From: Chryseobacterium ginsenosidimutans
Lineage (GTDB): Bacteria > Bacteroidota > Bacteroidia > Flavobacteriales > Weeksellaceae
Direction of reading: 5' to 3'
Assembly (NCBI RefSeq): GCF_030823405.1
Contig: NZ_JAUSXC010000001.1
Span: 2,029,001-2,093,000, forward strand
Length of the DNA: 64,000 nucleotides
The notes under the pieces are model-generated. The model saw only the letters and a program-made list of their open reading frames with translations, searched no databases and was not told where the DNA came from. How positions within the stretch are numbered: position 1 is the first letter of the stretch; each line of letters starts with the position of its first letter. Made by a program: the position numbers and the translations under genes. Shown one piece after another: positions 40,950-50,552 of this stretch.

Positions 40950-41828
40950 TCAAACTTCTGTCAGACGAAAGGATTTAGGATTGGTTCCTGTTACTTTTTT
41001 AAAGAAATTATTAAAATATGTTGGATATTCAAATCCAAGTGCATAAGCGATTTCTGAAATACTCCAGTCGGTATGCTGCAAAAGAGCCTTTGCTTCAGTA
41101 ATAATTCGCTCGGTGATATGCGTTGTTGTAGATTTTCCGGTAACTTCTTTTACTGCACGGTTCAGATAATTGATATGTACGTTGAGATGTTGTGCATAAT
41201 GTTGTGCAGTTCTTAATTGAAGTGGATTTTGTATTGTTTCAATAGGAAATTGTCTTTCCAGCAGTTCTAGAAAAACAGACGAAAGTCTGGACGCTGCATT
41301 TTTATTCTGCTCATAATTTTCAGAAGGTTCCATCTTAAGAGATTCGTGGATAATGAGACTGATGTAATTGCGAATCAGCTCATCTTTATACACATAATCA
41401 CTCTCTTGCTCAGTAATCATTTTCTGGAAAATGGTATTTAAGAAATCTCTCTGTTCAGATGTAAGTTTTAAAACAGGTGTACCTCCGATCTTAAAAAACA
41501 ATGATTGCTGCAAACTTTCTGACCGTTCAGAATTCTTAAAAAACTCTGCAGAAAACAAAATCGTATAGCCCACATAATTAGTTGAAATTGTCTCCCAGGA
41601 ATATGGAATATGCGGATTTCCAAAAAAGAGAATCGTCCCTTCCTGCTCAAAAGTTTTATCTGAATAATGAATCTTGCTCTTGCCAGTTGTAAGGCAGATC
41701 TTATAGAACTCCTTTCTGCTGTATGTTCGCGTGTCAGCAGTGTCCTGTTCAATTTTAAATGCTTTGAATCCCTGAAGCTTCAATTCGTTATTAAACTCGG
41801 AAATAACTCTTTTTACCTTTTCTTTCAT
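40950..41828 (-). CDS. AraC-family transcriptional regulator
   Basis: A 292-residue regulator with an N-terminal cupin-like domain (FFGNPHIPYSWE near 67-78) and a C-terminal AraC domain (HLNVHINYLNRAVKEVTGKS, then SISEIAYALGFEYPTYF and FFKKVTGTNPKSFR). It lies directly upstream of the acetyltransferase unit on the same strand, so it may control those genes. Two -7-like boxes, TAACTTTG and TATATTTG, lie within 30 nt of its start. Ligand unknown. Confidence 0.88.
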   Translation of the reverse strand: MKEKVKRVISEFNNELKLQGFKAFKIEQDTADTRTYSRKEFYKICLTTGKSKIHYSDKTFEQEGTILFFGNPHIPYSWETISTNYVGYTILFSAEFFKNSERSESLQQSLFFKIGGTPVLKLTSEQRDFLNTIFQKMITEQESDYVYKDELIRNYISLIIHESLKMEPSENYEQNKNAASRLSSVFLELLERQFPIETIQNPLQLRTAQHYAQHLNVHINYLNRAVKEVTGKSTTTHITERIITEAKALLQHTDWSISEIAYALGFEYPTYFNNFFKKVTGTNPKSFRLTEV

Positions 41829-42031
41829 TTGACAAAGTTAAGAAATTCAAATATATTATTTGCATAAATAAATAGTTAACAAAATTATATATCCAAATGT
41901 CAGCATAATCTTTTGTTTTCAAATATTTAATAAAAGCTTTTAATTTAAATATGATATTCAAATGAAGTAGGTCGTCCATAAAGTATTGAAAAATTTATAT
42001 AACTTTAGAGTTTAAACAGTACTCTCTTCCA

Positions 42032-43012
42032 ATGGTTCTTGAATTTACAGCAAACCCCGGTTTCGATTTTGTGAAGCATTTTGCAGAAATGATCGGTATT
42101 CCTGTACGAGATAATATGTTGCTGATCCCTAAAAATCTTGGGGAAGGGTACGCACGTAAAATAGGTTTTGGCGATGATTTTAAACTCACAATCCACCATT
42201 ATACATTAAAGGAAGACCTTATCATCAAACGCAATCCCGCTTTACATTCCAATAATGTACGTGCCATTTTCTTTTACAGCAATAAGGAAGATCTGGAAGT
42301 CAGGTATAACAATGACGAAAAACCCTTCTTTCAAAAAGATGATTCTTCCATCCTGTTGTCTACAAATGATCTGCGAACGGAGATCCGCTTTCCTGCCGGA
42401 AGCAAAATTCAATATGTAGTGGTAGGAATTACTGCTGACAAACTGAAAACAACGCTCTCTATCGACCAACCCAACAATACAATAAAAACCATTACGGCGG
42501 AAGATGCCTCATTTCTTTTTTTTGAAAATCTGGATACTGAAATGCAATTGTTGCTTAAAAATATTGTATCGGTAGATCTGAATAATTCAATGAACAGTTT
42601 CTATGTAAAAATTAAAGTACAGGAATTGCTGTATCTGCTTTTCAGTAAACTGTCACTCAGAGCAGATACATCCATTAAGAACATCAACAGCACAGATGCA
42701 GAAAAACTCTTGATCATTCGCAACGAAGTTCTGAGTGACCTGAGCAAACCACCTGTTTTAAATGAACTGGCCCATATCGCTTCGATGAGTGAAACAAAAC
42801 TCAAACAGCTTTTCAAGCAAACCTTCGGAAATACCATCTACAACTATTATCAAAAGGCAAGAATGGAAGAAGCTGCCTTTTTATTGAAGCAGGCCAAGCA
42901 TTCCGTTTCTGAAGTGGGGTATGAGTTGGGTTTTACAAATCTCAGCCACTTCAGCAGATTATTTGAAAGGCAATACGGTGTCACACCCAAGAAATTTTCA
43001 TACACCACTTAA
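42032..43012 (+). CDS. AraC-family transcriptional regulator
   Basis: A 326-residue protein with a C-terminal AraC domain (ASMSETKLKQLFKQTFGNT, then SVSEVGYELGFTNLSHFS and FERQYGVTPKKFS). The N-terminal 220 residues are a probable effector domain with a YNDEKPFFQKDD segment. It is divergent from the other AraC gene and 258 nt upstream of the quinone-reductase gene, which it may regulate. A weak -7 box TAACTTTA lies 25 nt before the start. Confidence 0.87.
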   Translation: MVLEFTANPGFDFVKHFAEMIGIPVRDNMLLIPKNLGEGYARKIGFGDDFKLTIHHYTLKEDLIIKRNPALHSNNVRAIFFYSNKEDLEVRYNNDEKPFFQKDDSSILLSTNDLRTEIRFPAGSKIQYVVVGITADKLKTTLSIDQPNNTIKTITAEDASFLFFENLDTEMQLLLKNIVSVDLNNSMNSFYVKIKVQELLYLLFSKLSLRADTSIKNINSTDAEKLLIIRNEVLSDLSKPPVLNELAHIASMSETKLKQLFKQTFGNTIYNYYQKARMEEAAFLLKQAKHSVSEVGYELGFTNLSHFSRLFERQYGVTPKKFSYTT

Positions 43013-43269
43013 ACTTTATAATAATAAATTTTGTCGGATAGGACTATTCTTGTGTCTTTTTCGGTTATTTTACCCATTCATTTACTTATACATTTGTTCT
43101 TACAAAAGAGGATGGTCAGTGAAAAAATGATTCATGCCTTAGTTGATGACTAGCGAGGCTGGGAGAATGTCGCAGGATAATGAGGCAGAATTTTAATGCC
43201 TTTAAATATAGATCCCTTGCTAATCCTAATTTGAACAAGTTACCAATTATCCAATATAAAGATAAAATT

Positions 43270-44193
43270 ATGAAAGCAATTCAGTACAAAGAGTATGGGA
43301 AATCAGATGTTATAAAATACGTTGAAGTTCCGACACCACTTATAAAAAGTGAAAATGAAATTTTAATTCAGATTAAAGCAGCAGGGGTAAACCCGATTGA
43401 TATGAAGATCCGGATGGGATTGATGAAGACAATTCGTCCTGTTGAAATGCCCTATATTCCTGGAGGAGAGGCTTCGGGAGTCATTGTTGCCGTTGGCGAA
43501 GCCGTGTCAGAATTTAAAGTCGGTGATGAGGTTATTGCGCTGACAAAAAAACATACTTACGCACAATATGTGACCGCAACGGAAGATTTTGTTGTGCTAA
43601 AGCCGGAAACTTTGTCCTTTGAAGAAGCCGCTGCAGTTGGCGTTACGATCGGAACTGCACAATCGGTTCTATTTACCGAAGGTCAATTAAAAAAAGGACA
43701 AAAAGTGCTAATTCAGGGCGGTGGTGGTGCTGTCGGTGGAGTTATGGTTCAGATGGCAAAATCTGCCGGAGCATATGTTATTGCAACAGCATCGGGAAAA
43801 GGTGTGGACTTGGCAAAAGATCTGGGAGCTGATGAAGTGATTGATTATAAATCACAGAATGTATCTGAAATAATTAAAGATGTTGATTTGGTTGCAGATA
43901 CAGCAGGAGGAGAGTCACAATCTGAGCTTTTCAAGGTGTTAAAACAAGGTGGTGCCTTATTAAGTATTGTAGCGCCACCATCACAGGAGCTGGCTGCGCA
44001 ATATGGAGTCAGAGCCGGTTTTGTAGTTTCGGATATTTCAGCAAAAACACTTCAAAATGGTATTGACCTTATCAACGATGGACAATTCAGAACCGTCGTT
44101 TCCAAGACATTCAGGCTTGAAGATGCGGCAACAGCTCAGGATTTTTTATCTGCCGGTGGCGTGAATGGTAAAGTTGTTCTTATCGTAGAATAA
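43270..44193 (+). CDS. NADP-dependent quinone oxidoreductase (zinc-independent MDR)
   Basis: A 307-residue medium-chain reductase. MKAIQYKEYGKSDVI opens the catalytic domain, AGVNPIDMKIRMG and PGGEASGVIVAVGE follow, and the nucleotide-binding loop IQGGGGAVGGVMVQMAKSAGA is split here as IQGGGGAVGG and VQMAKSAGA. Zinc-binding cysteines are absent, as in QOR-type enzymes. It reduces quinones or enones with NADPH. ATG 43270 is used because the upstream extension has no family similarity. It starts the redox enzyme series. Confidence 0.9.
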   Translation: MKAIQYKEYGKSDVIKYVEVPTPLIKSENEILIQIKAAGVNPIDMKIRMGLMKTIRPVEMPYIPGGEASGVIVAVGEAVSEFKVGDEVIALTKKHTYAQYVTATEDFVVLKPETLSFEEAAAVGVTIGTAQSVLFTEGQLKKGQKVLIQGGGGAVGGVMVQMAKSAGAYVIATASGKGVDLAKDLGADEVIDYKSQNVSEIIKDVDLVADTAGGESQSELFKVLKQGGALLSIVAPPSQELAAQYGVRAGFVVSDISAKTLQNGIDLINDGQFRTVVSKTFRLEDAATAQDFLSAGGVNGKVVLIVE

Positions 44194-44336
44194 AATTGAA
44201 TATCGATGATGACTAAAAAAATATTGTTGCCATTTTGCAAAAATGATTGGCATCAGATTGTTTAAGCTGACCTCAATACAGTATTTTTTTACATCAAGTC
44301 ATAATTAAGTAATTATTAAAAGTATAAAACAAAAGT

Positions 44337-45413
44337 ATGAAATTATTAAAACCAGTAATATTAGGAAAACAAACGCTGCAAAATACAATGGTGATGGCGC
44401 CCATGACCCGCAGCCGTGCCGATATTGATGGTGTTGTATCGGATTTGACAACACTATACTATACGCAAAGAGCAAGCGCAGGACTGCTGATCACCGAAGC
44501 TGTCAATATTTCAGAACAGGCATTGGGCAGCCCGCTGACTCCTGGTTTGTATACCGCTGAACAAATTGATGCATGGAAGAAAGTGACTCAATCTGTACAT
44601 GAAAAAGGAGGTGTGATTTATGCTCAATTATGGCATACAGGGCGTGTCGGACATTCTGTGGACAGAAACGGGAAACTTCCTGTTGCCCCTTCAGCAGTTG
44701 GTATCAAAGGGCAACAGCATTTCACTTCCCAAGGAATGAAAGATTACGAAGTCCCTCATGAATTGACGACCGAAGAGATCAAACAAATCGTGAAAGATTA
44801 TGGTAAGGCAGCGAAAAATGCTATCGAAGCAGGCTTTGACGGTGTAGAGCTCCATGCAGCATTTGGGTATTTGCCAAACCAATTTTTATCAGAAAGTGCT
44901 AATCTGAGAACTGATGAATATGGAGGAAATGTAGAAAACAGAAATCGATTTGTTTTGGAAGTTATGCATGAATTGGTGAATGCAGTTGGTAACGATAAAG
45001 CAGGCATCAAGCTATCGCCAACAATCTATTACAATAATATTGAGAATAGTGATCCTGAAGCACAGTTCAAGCCATTAATCCAGGCGCTGAATGAATTGCC
45101 ATTGGCATATATTCATTTGATGAACGCTATGTTTCCACTGGATAATCACCCTAACTATCCTAAGAATGTTATTGAGACATTTGGAAGTATCAGCAAACAT
45201 TCTGTGATTGCCAATGCGGGTTATAATAAGGAAAGCGGGGAAGCGGAACTTGAAAAAGGGATTGCCAAAATGATTTCTTACGGATTATTGTTCATTGCCA
45301 ATCCTGATCTGCCGAAAAGGTTTGAATTGGATGCAGAATTAAGTCAGCCCGATCAGGCGACGATGTATGGTGGGGGAGAGCACGGATATACTGATTACCC
45401 TTTCTTGGATTAA
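44337..45413 (+). CDS. Old Yellow Enzyme-family alkene reductase
   Basis: A 358-residue FMN-dependent alkene reductase. Motifs are MAPMTRSRAD (20-29), WHTGRVGH (about 101-108), GVELHAAFGYLPNQFLS with the active-site His and Tyr, and DEYGGNVENRNRF. The C-terminal phosphate loop is MISYGLLFIANPDLPKR. Such enzymes reduce alpha,beta-unsaturated carbonyls or nitro compounds with NADPH. It follows the quinone reductase gene by 143 nt and acts in the same electrophile-detoxifying theme. Confidence 0.92.
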   Translation: MKLLKPVILGKQTLQNTMVMAPMTRSRADIDGVVSDLTTLYYTQRASAGLLITEAVNISEQALGSPLTPGLYTAEQIDAWKKVTQSVHEKGGVIYAQLWHTGRVGHSVDRNGKLPVAPSAVGIKGQQHFTSQGMKDYEVPHELTTEEIKQIVKDYGKAAKNAIEAGFDGVELHAAFGYLPNQFLSESANLRTDEYGGNVENRNRFVLEVMHELVNAVGNDKAGIKLSPTIYYNNIENSDPEAQFKPLIQALNELPLAYIHLMNAMFPLDNHPNYPKNVIETFGSISKHSVIANAGYNKESGEAELEKGIAKMISYGLLFIANPDLPKRFELDAELSQPDQATMYGGGEHGYTDYPFLD

Positions 45414-45797
45414 TCTACCTTTCAAAAAATTAATATTTCTACTAAAACTTTAGGAGATAAGAAAATTATTGTTAGAATTTGAACCCTCGTCCTCCTTGGT
45501 CGTGGGTTTATTCAATTAGAGGATAATAAGGAAATATGATGACAGGTAAAAAAGTGATTTTGGGCTATTGATAACCAAAATCTTCACATTTTTAAATTAG
45601 ACTTATATAATACTGTTCATTTTCAATCTGTATATCAACGCAACGATCGATTCGATTGCTTTACAATTGAGAAATACAACTCATACTTATTTTAAAAATC
45701 TTATGCTCTGCTATAGTGGGCCAATTTGATATTTTGACTATTTGGGAATATAAATATTCAAAATGATCACTTCTGACTTTATACCTTTTCTATTAAA
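45414..45797. other. Intergenic region between alkene reductase and HxlR genes
   Basis: This 384-nt region has no convincing gene. It contains a hairpin, AACCCTCG (45482-45489) with CGTGGGTT (45501-45508), with one mismatch and followed by a weak T-rich stretch, which may end the alkene reductase transcript. The rest is AT-rich without recognisable structure. Confidence 0.35.
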
Positions 45798-46163
45798 TTA
45801 CTGTTTTGTTTTCATTCCCGAAATAATACGTTGCCTATGAATCAGCCCCCAGTCTGCTATTATATTGGTAAGCTTTTTAAGCGATTTTCCATAGTCGGTT
45901 ATTTCGTATTCTACAGCAACAGGTGAAGTGTTTAATACATGCCGTTCAATCAATTCATTCATTTCCAGATCTTTTAACTCGCGACTGAGCATCTTACCGG
46001 AAATGCCTTTAACCTCTTTCAACAGTTCAGAATAACGCATTGGTTTATAACACAAACACGCAATAATGGACATTTTCCATTTTCCATTTAAAATTTCCAT
46101 TGTATCGCTAATAGCCAATATTTTTTGGCTGCAGTCTTTTATCAGATCGAATTCTTGTTCCAT
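45798..46163 (-). CDS. HxlR-family transcriptional regulator
   Basis: A 121-residue winged-helix protein. The signature GKWKMSIIACLCYKPMRYSEL, followed by KEVKGISGKMLSRELKDLE and VEYEITDYGKSL, identifies the HxlR family. A Cys in the N-terminus (DCSQK) recalls redox- or aldehyde-sensing members such as HypR/YodB. It is divergent from the nitroreductase gene. ATG 46163 is preferred over the GTG at 46172, which overlaps an operator-like repeat. Confidence 0.9.
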   Translation of the reverse strand: MEQEFDLIKDCSQKILAISDTMEILNGKWKMSIIACLCYKPMRYSELLKEVKGISGKMLSRELKDLEMNELIERHVLNTSPVAVEYEITDYGKSLKKLTNIIADWGLIHRQRIISGMKTKQ

Positions 46164-46168
46164 ATCAT

Positions 46169-46215
46169 TCACTTAGTTACTCGTTTGTCACTATAACTTT
46201 TTGTCACTAAGTTAC
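46169..46215. promoter_or_regulatory. Three operator-like repeats between HxlR gene and nitroreductase
   Basis: TCACTTAGTTAC (46169-46180), TCACTATAACT (46188-46198) and TCACTAAGTTAC (46204-46215) are near-identical copies spaced 19 and 16 nt apart. A minus-strand -7 box TACCTTTG overlaps the end (46222-46215), and a plus-strand box TAACTTTG lies at 46236-46243. HxlR binding here would control both divergent genes. Confidence 0.55.
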
Positions 46216-46270
46216 AAAGGTATACATTGAAGTAATAACTTTGCCATTAATTATTAATGATAATAAAAAA

Positions 46271-46900
46271 ATGGAACTAATTAAAAATTTAGAATGGCGT
46301 TATGCAGTCAAGAAATACTCGGATGAGTTAGTCAGCGAAGATAAAATCGATCAGATAATCAAAGCCATCAATCTCAGCGCATCATCTTGCGGAATACAGC
46401 CTTACCGCCTATTTGTAATCACCAATCCTGAAGTAAGAAAAAGACTAGCAGAAGCATCATTCAATGTACAAATCATGGATTCCTCTCACTTATTAGTCTT
46501 TGCAGGATTCAATGAAATAACTAATGATTACATCACGGACTATATTGAGATGATGGAACAGCAGCGAAGTTTGGAAGCTGGAGCACTCAACATTCTGAAA
46601 GATACTCTGATTGGTTATTTCTCTACGCAGACACCTGAACAAAATGCAATCTGGTCAAGCAAACAAGCGTATATTGGTTTAGGTACCGCTTTAATTGCAG
46701 CTGCAGAACTTAAAGTAGATGCTACTCCCATGGAAGGATTCGATCCGAAATTGTTTGATGATGTTTTAGGTTTATCAGAAAAGGGTCTTCATGCTTCAGT
46801 TATCATTTCTTTGGGTTATCGGGATTCTGCTAACGATTTTCTTTCATCTATGCCAAAAGTCCGTTTACCAATTAATGAATTTTCGACCAAAATCACGTAA
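46271..46900 (+). CDS. Nitroreductase-family NAD(P)H-dependent oxidoreductase
   Basis: A 209-residue FMN protein of the NfsB type. It opens with LEWRYAVKKYSDE, where the basic cluster binds FMN, followed by SASSCGIQPYRLFVI and the C-terminal MEGFDPKLFDDVL with VIISLGYRD. It should reduce nitroaromatics or quinones. ATG 46271 replaces an upstream TTG lying in the -7 box. It is the likely target of the adjacent HxlR regulator. Confidence 0.9.
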   Translation: MELIKNLEWRYAVKKYSDELVSEDKIDQIIKAINLSASSCGIQPYRLFVITNPEVRKRLAEASFNVQIMDSSHLLVFAGFNEITNDYITDYIEMMEQQRSLEAGALNILKDTLIGYFSTQTPEQNAIWSSKQAYIGLGTALIAAAELKVDATPMEGFDPKLFDDVLGLSEKGLHASVIISLGYRDSANDFLSSMPKVRLPINEFSTKIT

Positions 46901-47039
46901 TATATAGTAGGGAAGCATTCATCCTGTAAGTTTATCATTATTTAAAATTCTATATCCCCGATTTAGTTTATGAATTCCCCGATTCTGTTAGCTCTTTTAT
47001 AGAAGGTTGATGCAATTTTGTACTCATAAAATAAGTACA

Positions 47040-47954
47040 ATGAATATCGTCATAACAGGTTCTTTAGGGAACATCGGAAAACCACTTACAGAATTATTGG
47101 TTGCCAGAAGACATCACGTTACTGTGATCAGTAGTCAACCTGAAAGAAGATCTGCCATAGAAGCATTAGGAGCGAAGGCAGCAATAGGAACTATACAAGA
47201 TGTTGATTTTTTAATCGAAACCTTCACGGGAGCAGATGCTGTTTATCTGATGGAAGCATGGGAAGGAATCGGAAGTCTCTTTGATAAGGATATCGACTTT
47301 TTAGCGGAATTTAAAAAGATAGCTAACAATTACGTGCAGGCTGTTCAACGGTCAGGTGTCAAGAATATTATCCATCTGAGCAGTATTGGTGCGCATTCGG
47401 ATCAAGGTATGGGCAGTCTCTTGGTGCATCACCATGTTGAAAATATCCTGCGAACACTTCCTGAAAATATAGCCATTAAGTTTATGCGTCCGGTCGGTTT
47501 TTTCAGCAATGTTTACAGATGGTTGCCTATGATCAAGTCTCATGGAGTGATTATTCAAAGCTACGGCGGTGATCAAAAAGAACCGTGGGTTTCTCCATAT
47601 GATATTGCATTAACAATTGCCGATGAAATGGAAAAACCATTTGATGGAAGAACGGTGCATTACATTGCAAGTGATGAGGTCTCGCCTAATGAAATTGCCG
47701 AGGCTTTGGGAAAAGCAATAGGTAATTCTGATCTGAAATGGAAAGTGATTCCATCAGGGGAACTATTAAATCAGATGCTTTCGGCAGGAATCAATGAATG
47801 GGTTGCCAATGGAATGGTTGCAATGCAAAAAGCACAGGAAGATGGCAGTCTGTATGAAGATTTCAATTTAAATAAACCTGAATTCGGCAAGACAAAGCTG
47901 AATGATTTTGCTAAAGAATTCACTAAAATCTATCACCAACAAAACAATTCATAA
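47040..47954 (+). CDS. NmrA-like NAD(P)-binding protein
   Basis: A 304-residue atypical SDR. ITGSLGNIGKPL (4-15) is the dinucleotide loop; GAKAAIGTIQD, VKNIIHLSSIGAH and IKFMRPVGFFSN follow. The pattern matches NmrA/azoreductase-type (QOR2-like) proteins that sense or use NAD(P)H. ATG 47040 is chosen by motif position. Its stop codon overlaps the start of the next SDR gene by one base, so they are coupled. Confidence 0.87.
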   Translation: MNIVITGSLGNIGKPLTELLVARRHHVTVISSQPERRSAIEALGAKAAIGTIQDVDFLIETFTGADAVYLMEAWEGIGSLFDKDIDFLAEFKKIANNYVQAVQRSGVKNIIHLSSIGAHSDQGMGSLLVHHHVENILRTLPENIAIKFMRPVGFFSNVYRWLPMIKSHGVIIQSYGGDQKEPWVSPYDIALTIADEMEKPFDGRTVHYIASDEVSPNEIAEALGKAIGNSDLKWKVIPSGELLNQMLSAGINEWVANGMVAMQKAQEDGSLYEDFNLNKPEFGKTKLNDFAKEFTKIYHQQNNS

Positions 47955-48691
47955 TGAGAAAAGCATTAATAACAGGAGCTAATAAGGGAATAGGGTTTGA
48001 AACCGCCAGACAACTTTTGGAAAACGGATATTTTGTCTTCATCGGAAGCCGAAATATGGAGAATGGAAAATTGGCTGTTCAGCGTCTTAAAGAAGCCGGA
48101 TTTGAAAATGTAGAAGCCGTTCAGTTAGATGTTACGGATATTAAATCAGTAGAATCGGCAAGAAAAGAGATTGAAAGTAAAACCGAAGTATTGGATGTAC
48201 TGATCAATAACGCAGGAATCAACGGTGGTCTTCCACAAGCTGCGCTGGATGCCCCAGCTGAAGCATTTCAGATAGTAATGGATACCAACTTGTATGGTGT
48301 GGTAAGAGTCACGCAGGCATTTATTGACCTACTCAGAAAATCTGATCAGCCGAGAATTGTTAACGTTTCGTCAAGCGGCTGCTCACTTACTCTGCATTGT
48401 GATCCTGATTGGATGTATTACAGTCATAAAGCCGCTGTATATACTGCATCAAAAGCGGCGATGAATATGTATACCATCAATCTGGCGTATGAATTGAGAG
48501 ACACCAATTTTAAAGTTAATGCTGTCTGTCCGGGATTTGTTGCCACTGATTTTAATGGCCAACGAGGTACCGGAACTGCTGAGGAAGGGGGAACGAGAAT
48601 CGCTAAATATGCCATGATCGGTGAAAACGGACCGTCCGGAAAGTTTATCAGTGAAGAATATAATCCTGAGACCGGCGAAACGCCTTGGTAA
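47954..48691 (+). CDS. SDR-family oxidoreductase (carbonyl reductase-like)
   Basis: A 245-residue classical SDR. It has the cofactor loop ITGANKGIGFETA (6-18), DVLINNAGING, catalytic Ser in VNVSSSGC and YTASK (Tyr and Lys), and VCPGFVATDFNG. All catalytic residues are present. It resembles NADPH carbonyl reductases acting on quinones and aldehydes. It is coupled to the NmrA-like gene by a 1-nt overlap. Confidence 0.92.
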   Translation: MRKALITGANKGIGFETARQLLENGYFVFIGSRNMENGKLAVQRLKEAGFENVEAVQLDVTDIKSVESARKEIESKTEVLDVLINNAGINGGLPQAALDAPAEAFQIVMDTNLYGVVRVTQAFIDLLRKSDQPRIVNVSSSGCSLTLHCDPDWMYYSHKAAVYTASKAAMNMYTINLAYELRDTNFKVNAVCPGFVATDFNGQRGTGTAEEGGTRIAKYAMIGENGPSGKFISEEYNPETGETPW

Positions 48692-48713
48692 TTAATTTAT
48701 TATTTTTGTTAGA

Positions 48714-48747
48714 ACAACACTCGGAAAACGAAATTTCTGAGTGTTGT
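48714..48747. promoter_or_regulatory. Hairpin between SDR and AraC genes, with -7 box upstream
   Basis: ACAACACTC (48714-48722) pairs perfectly with GAGTGTTGT (48739-48747), with extra GAAA/TTTC pairing inside. No T tract follows. A TATTTTTG -7 box lies at 48701-48708, so the hairpin would sit in the 5' leader of the AraC gene and may modulate its expression, or protect the upstream message end. Confidence 0.5.
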
Positions 48748-48774
48748 ATCCAACAGTTAAAAGGTTTAAAATAG

Positions 48775-49701
48775 ATGAGAGATAAACAAAATAAGCTGCA
48801 TTCATTCAAATCATTATCTGAGTTCCATCAGATGTTTGGGTTATCTAAACCGGAGCATCCACTGGTCAGCTTCGTCCGTCTGGAGGATATGAAAATGCCG
48901 GGAGAAGAATTGTCAGAATATATGGTGTTGGACTTTTATAAGATTGCTTATAAGGACAGTATCGGAAAAGCTAAATACGGGCAGCATCATTATGACTTCG
49001 GAGAAGGCGGATTAGTTTTTACCGCTCCCGGTCAGCTTTTTGAAAAACCTAGAAGTAACAAAAGTAAAGGCTGTATTCTGTTGATTCATCCTGATTTTTT
49101 TCTTTCCTATCCGTTAGCTAAAAAAATCAAACAGTATGGATTCTTTTCGTATGCTGCTGATGAAGCGCTTCATGTATCTGAAAAGGAAAAGGAGACTATA
49201 TTTTCGGTTTTTAAGATTATTGATGAAGAGCTGAACAGTAGAGTAGACGACTTCAGCCAGGACGTTATAATTTCCCAGATTGAACTGCTTCTTAATTACA
49301 GCAGTCGATTTTACAAAAGGCAATTTATTACCTATAAAGCAGTTAATGCTGATCTGATCCAGCAATTTGAAACCATCATGGATTTTTATTTTAATTCTGA
49401 CCACGAATTACAAAACGGAATGCCTTCTGTGCAAGATGTTGCAGAACAATTACATGTTTCCGCCAATTATTTAAGCGATGTGCTGCGTTCCTTAACAGGA
49501 CTCAATACCCAACAGCATATTCATAACAGGCTCATTGAGACGGCAAAAGATATCTTGTCCAGGACTAATCTCTCGGTATCCGAAATAGCCTATCATCTAG
49601 GATTTGATTATCCCCAGTCTTTTACAAGATTGTTTAAAAGTAAAACAAAACTAACCCCTTTAGAATTCAGGCATTCTTTTAACTTACCGGGAACAAATTA
49701 G
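48775..49701 (+). CDS. AraC-family transcriptional regulator
   Basis: A 308-residue regulator with an N-terminal cupin-like domain (HHYDFGEGGLVFTAPGQLFE) and a C-terminal AraC domain (LHVSANYLSDVLRSLTGLN, then SVSEIAYHLGFDYPQSFT and FKSKTKLTPLEFR). It lies 83 nt after the SDR gene on the same strand and converges on the next AraC gene. It probably controls the NmrA-SDR pair or the aldo-keto reductase unit. Confidence 0.88.
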   Translation: MRDKQNKLHSFKSLSEFHQMFGLSKPEHPLVSFVRLEDMKMPGEELSEYMVLDFYKIAYKDSIGKAKYGQHHYDFGEGGLVFTAPGQLFEKPRSNKSKGCILLIHPDFFLSYPLAKKIKQYGFFSYAADEALHVSEKEKETIFSVFKIIDEELNSRVDDFSQDVIISQIELLLNYSSRFYKRQFITYKAVNADLIQQFETIMDFYFNSDHELQNGMPSVQDVAEQLHVSANYLSDVLRSLTGLNTQQHIHNRLIETAKDILSRTNLSVSEIAYHLGFDYPQSFTRLFKSKTKLTPLEFRHSFNLPGTN

Positions 49702-49714
49702 TGATTAGCAGTAC

Positions 49715-50551
49715 TTACAGTTCATTTGGAGAACCTGCGTTATTCAGATATTCAGTAGGAGCCTTTCCGAATTTTTTCCTGAAGGAGTGTGAGAAGTGCG
49801 ATAAACTCTCAAACCCAAGATCTAAATATATTAATGATGGTTTCTTGTGCTTTGTCTCAATAAGATGTTTTGCTGTATGCAGTCGTTTATCCTGTAGCCA
49901 CTGGCGCGGCGGTGCACCAAAAATTTTCTGGAAATCCCGTTTGAAGCTGGCCAGGCTGCGTCCTGTAAGCTGTGCAAATCGTTCAACAGGAACATTAAAA
50001 TGAAAATTATTCAACATGAATTTTTCAAGGTCTATCTTATGAGGCTCCGAGAAGTCAAACAAAAAATCACGAAGCGTTGGCATTGCATGCAGCAATAGTC
50101 TAACTCCTTCCTTCACTTTCAGAATACCCATTTCGTCAGTCATTTCAGCTCCGGATATCCGGGCATACGGAACAATTGACTGAAAATAGCCTTGCAGAAA
50201 TTCGTTTGATGGAATTAAAATATTCGGAGGTCCAATATATTTTTTGTCCACTTCAATATTCTCTTCCAGAATAATCTTTCGAAGCAGATCTTCCTGAAGC
50301 GAGATCACTATCGTTTCATAATTTCCACCCGACAGCGGTGTCTTGGTAAGGGTTCCCAACTGATTTCTGCCGATCAGCAGCAATTCTCCTCCGGTTATTG
50401 AAACTTTTTGCCCGGAGGTTTCCAGGACCAATTGCCCCGACACTTGCAACACCAAAGTGTGATGATTCCAAAAACATACTTTTTCTTTCCTTTCATAGGA
50501 TAGATAAGAATAAAAGATAACTCCCGGAAGGATTTCTGCTGGACTTTCCAT
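49715..50551 (-). CDS. AraC-family transcriptional regulator (second in convergent pair)
   Basis: A 278-residue regulator: N-terminal cupin-like domain (FWNHHTLVLQVSGQLVLE), C-terminal AraC domain (LTGRSLASFKRDFQKIFGAP, then IYLDLGFESLSHFSHSF and RKKFGKAPTEYL). It starts one base after the aldo-keto reductase stop, so both are in one transcript, a common layout for autoregulated detoxification units. Confidence 0.88.
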   Translation of the reverse strand: MESPAEILPGVIFYSYLSYERKEKVCFWNHHTLVLQVSGQLVLETSGQKVSITGGELLLIGRNQLGTLTKTPLSGGNYETIVISLQEDLLRKIILEENIEVDKKYIGPPNILIPSNEFLQGYFQSIVPYARISGAEMTDEMGILKVKEGVRLLLHAMPTLRDFLFDFSEPHKIDLEKFMLNNFHFNVPVERFAQLTGRSLASFKRDFQKIFGAPPRQWLQDKRLHTAKHLIETKHKKPSLIYLDLGFESLSHFSHSFRKKFGKAPTEYLNNAGSPNEL

Positions 50552-50552
50552 T

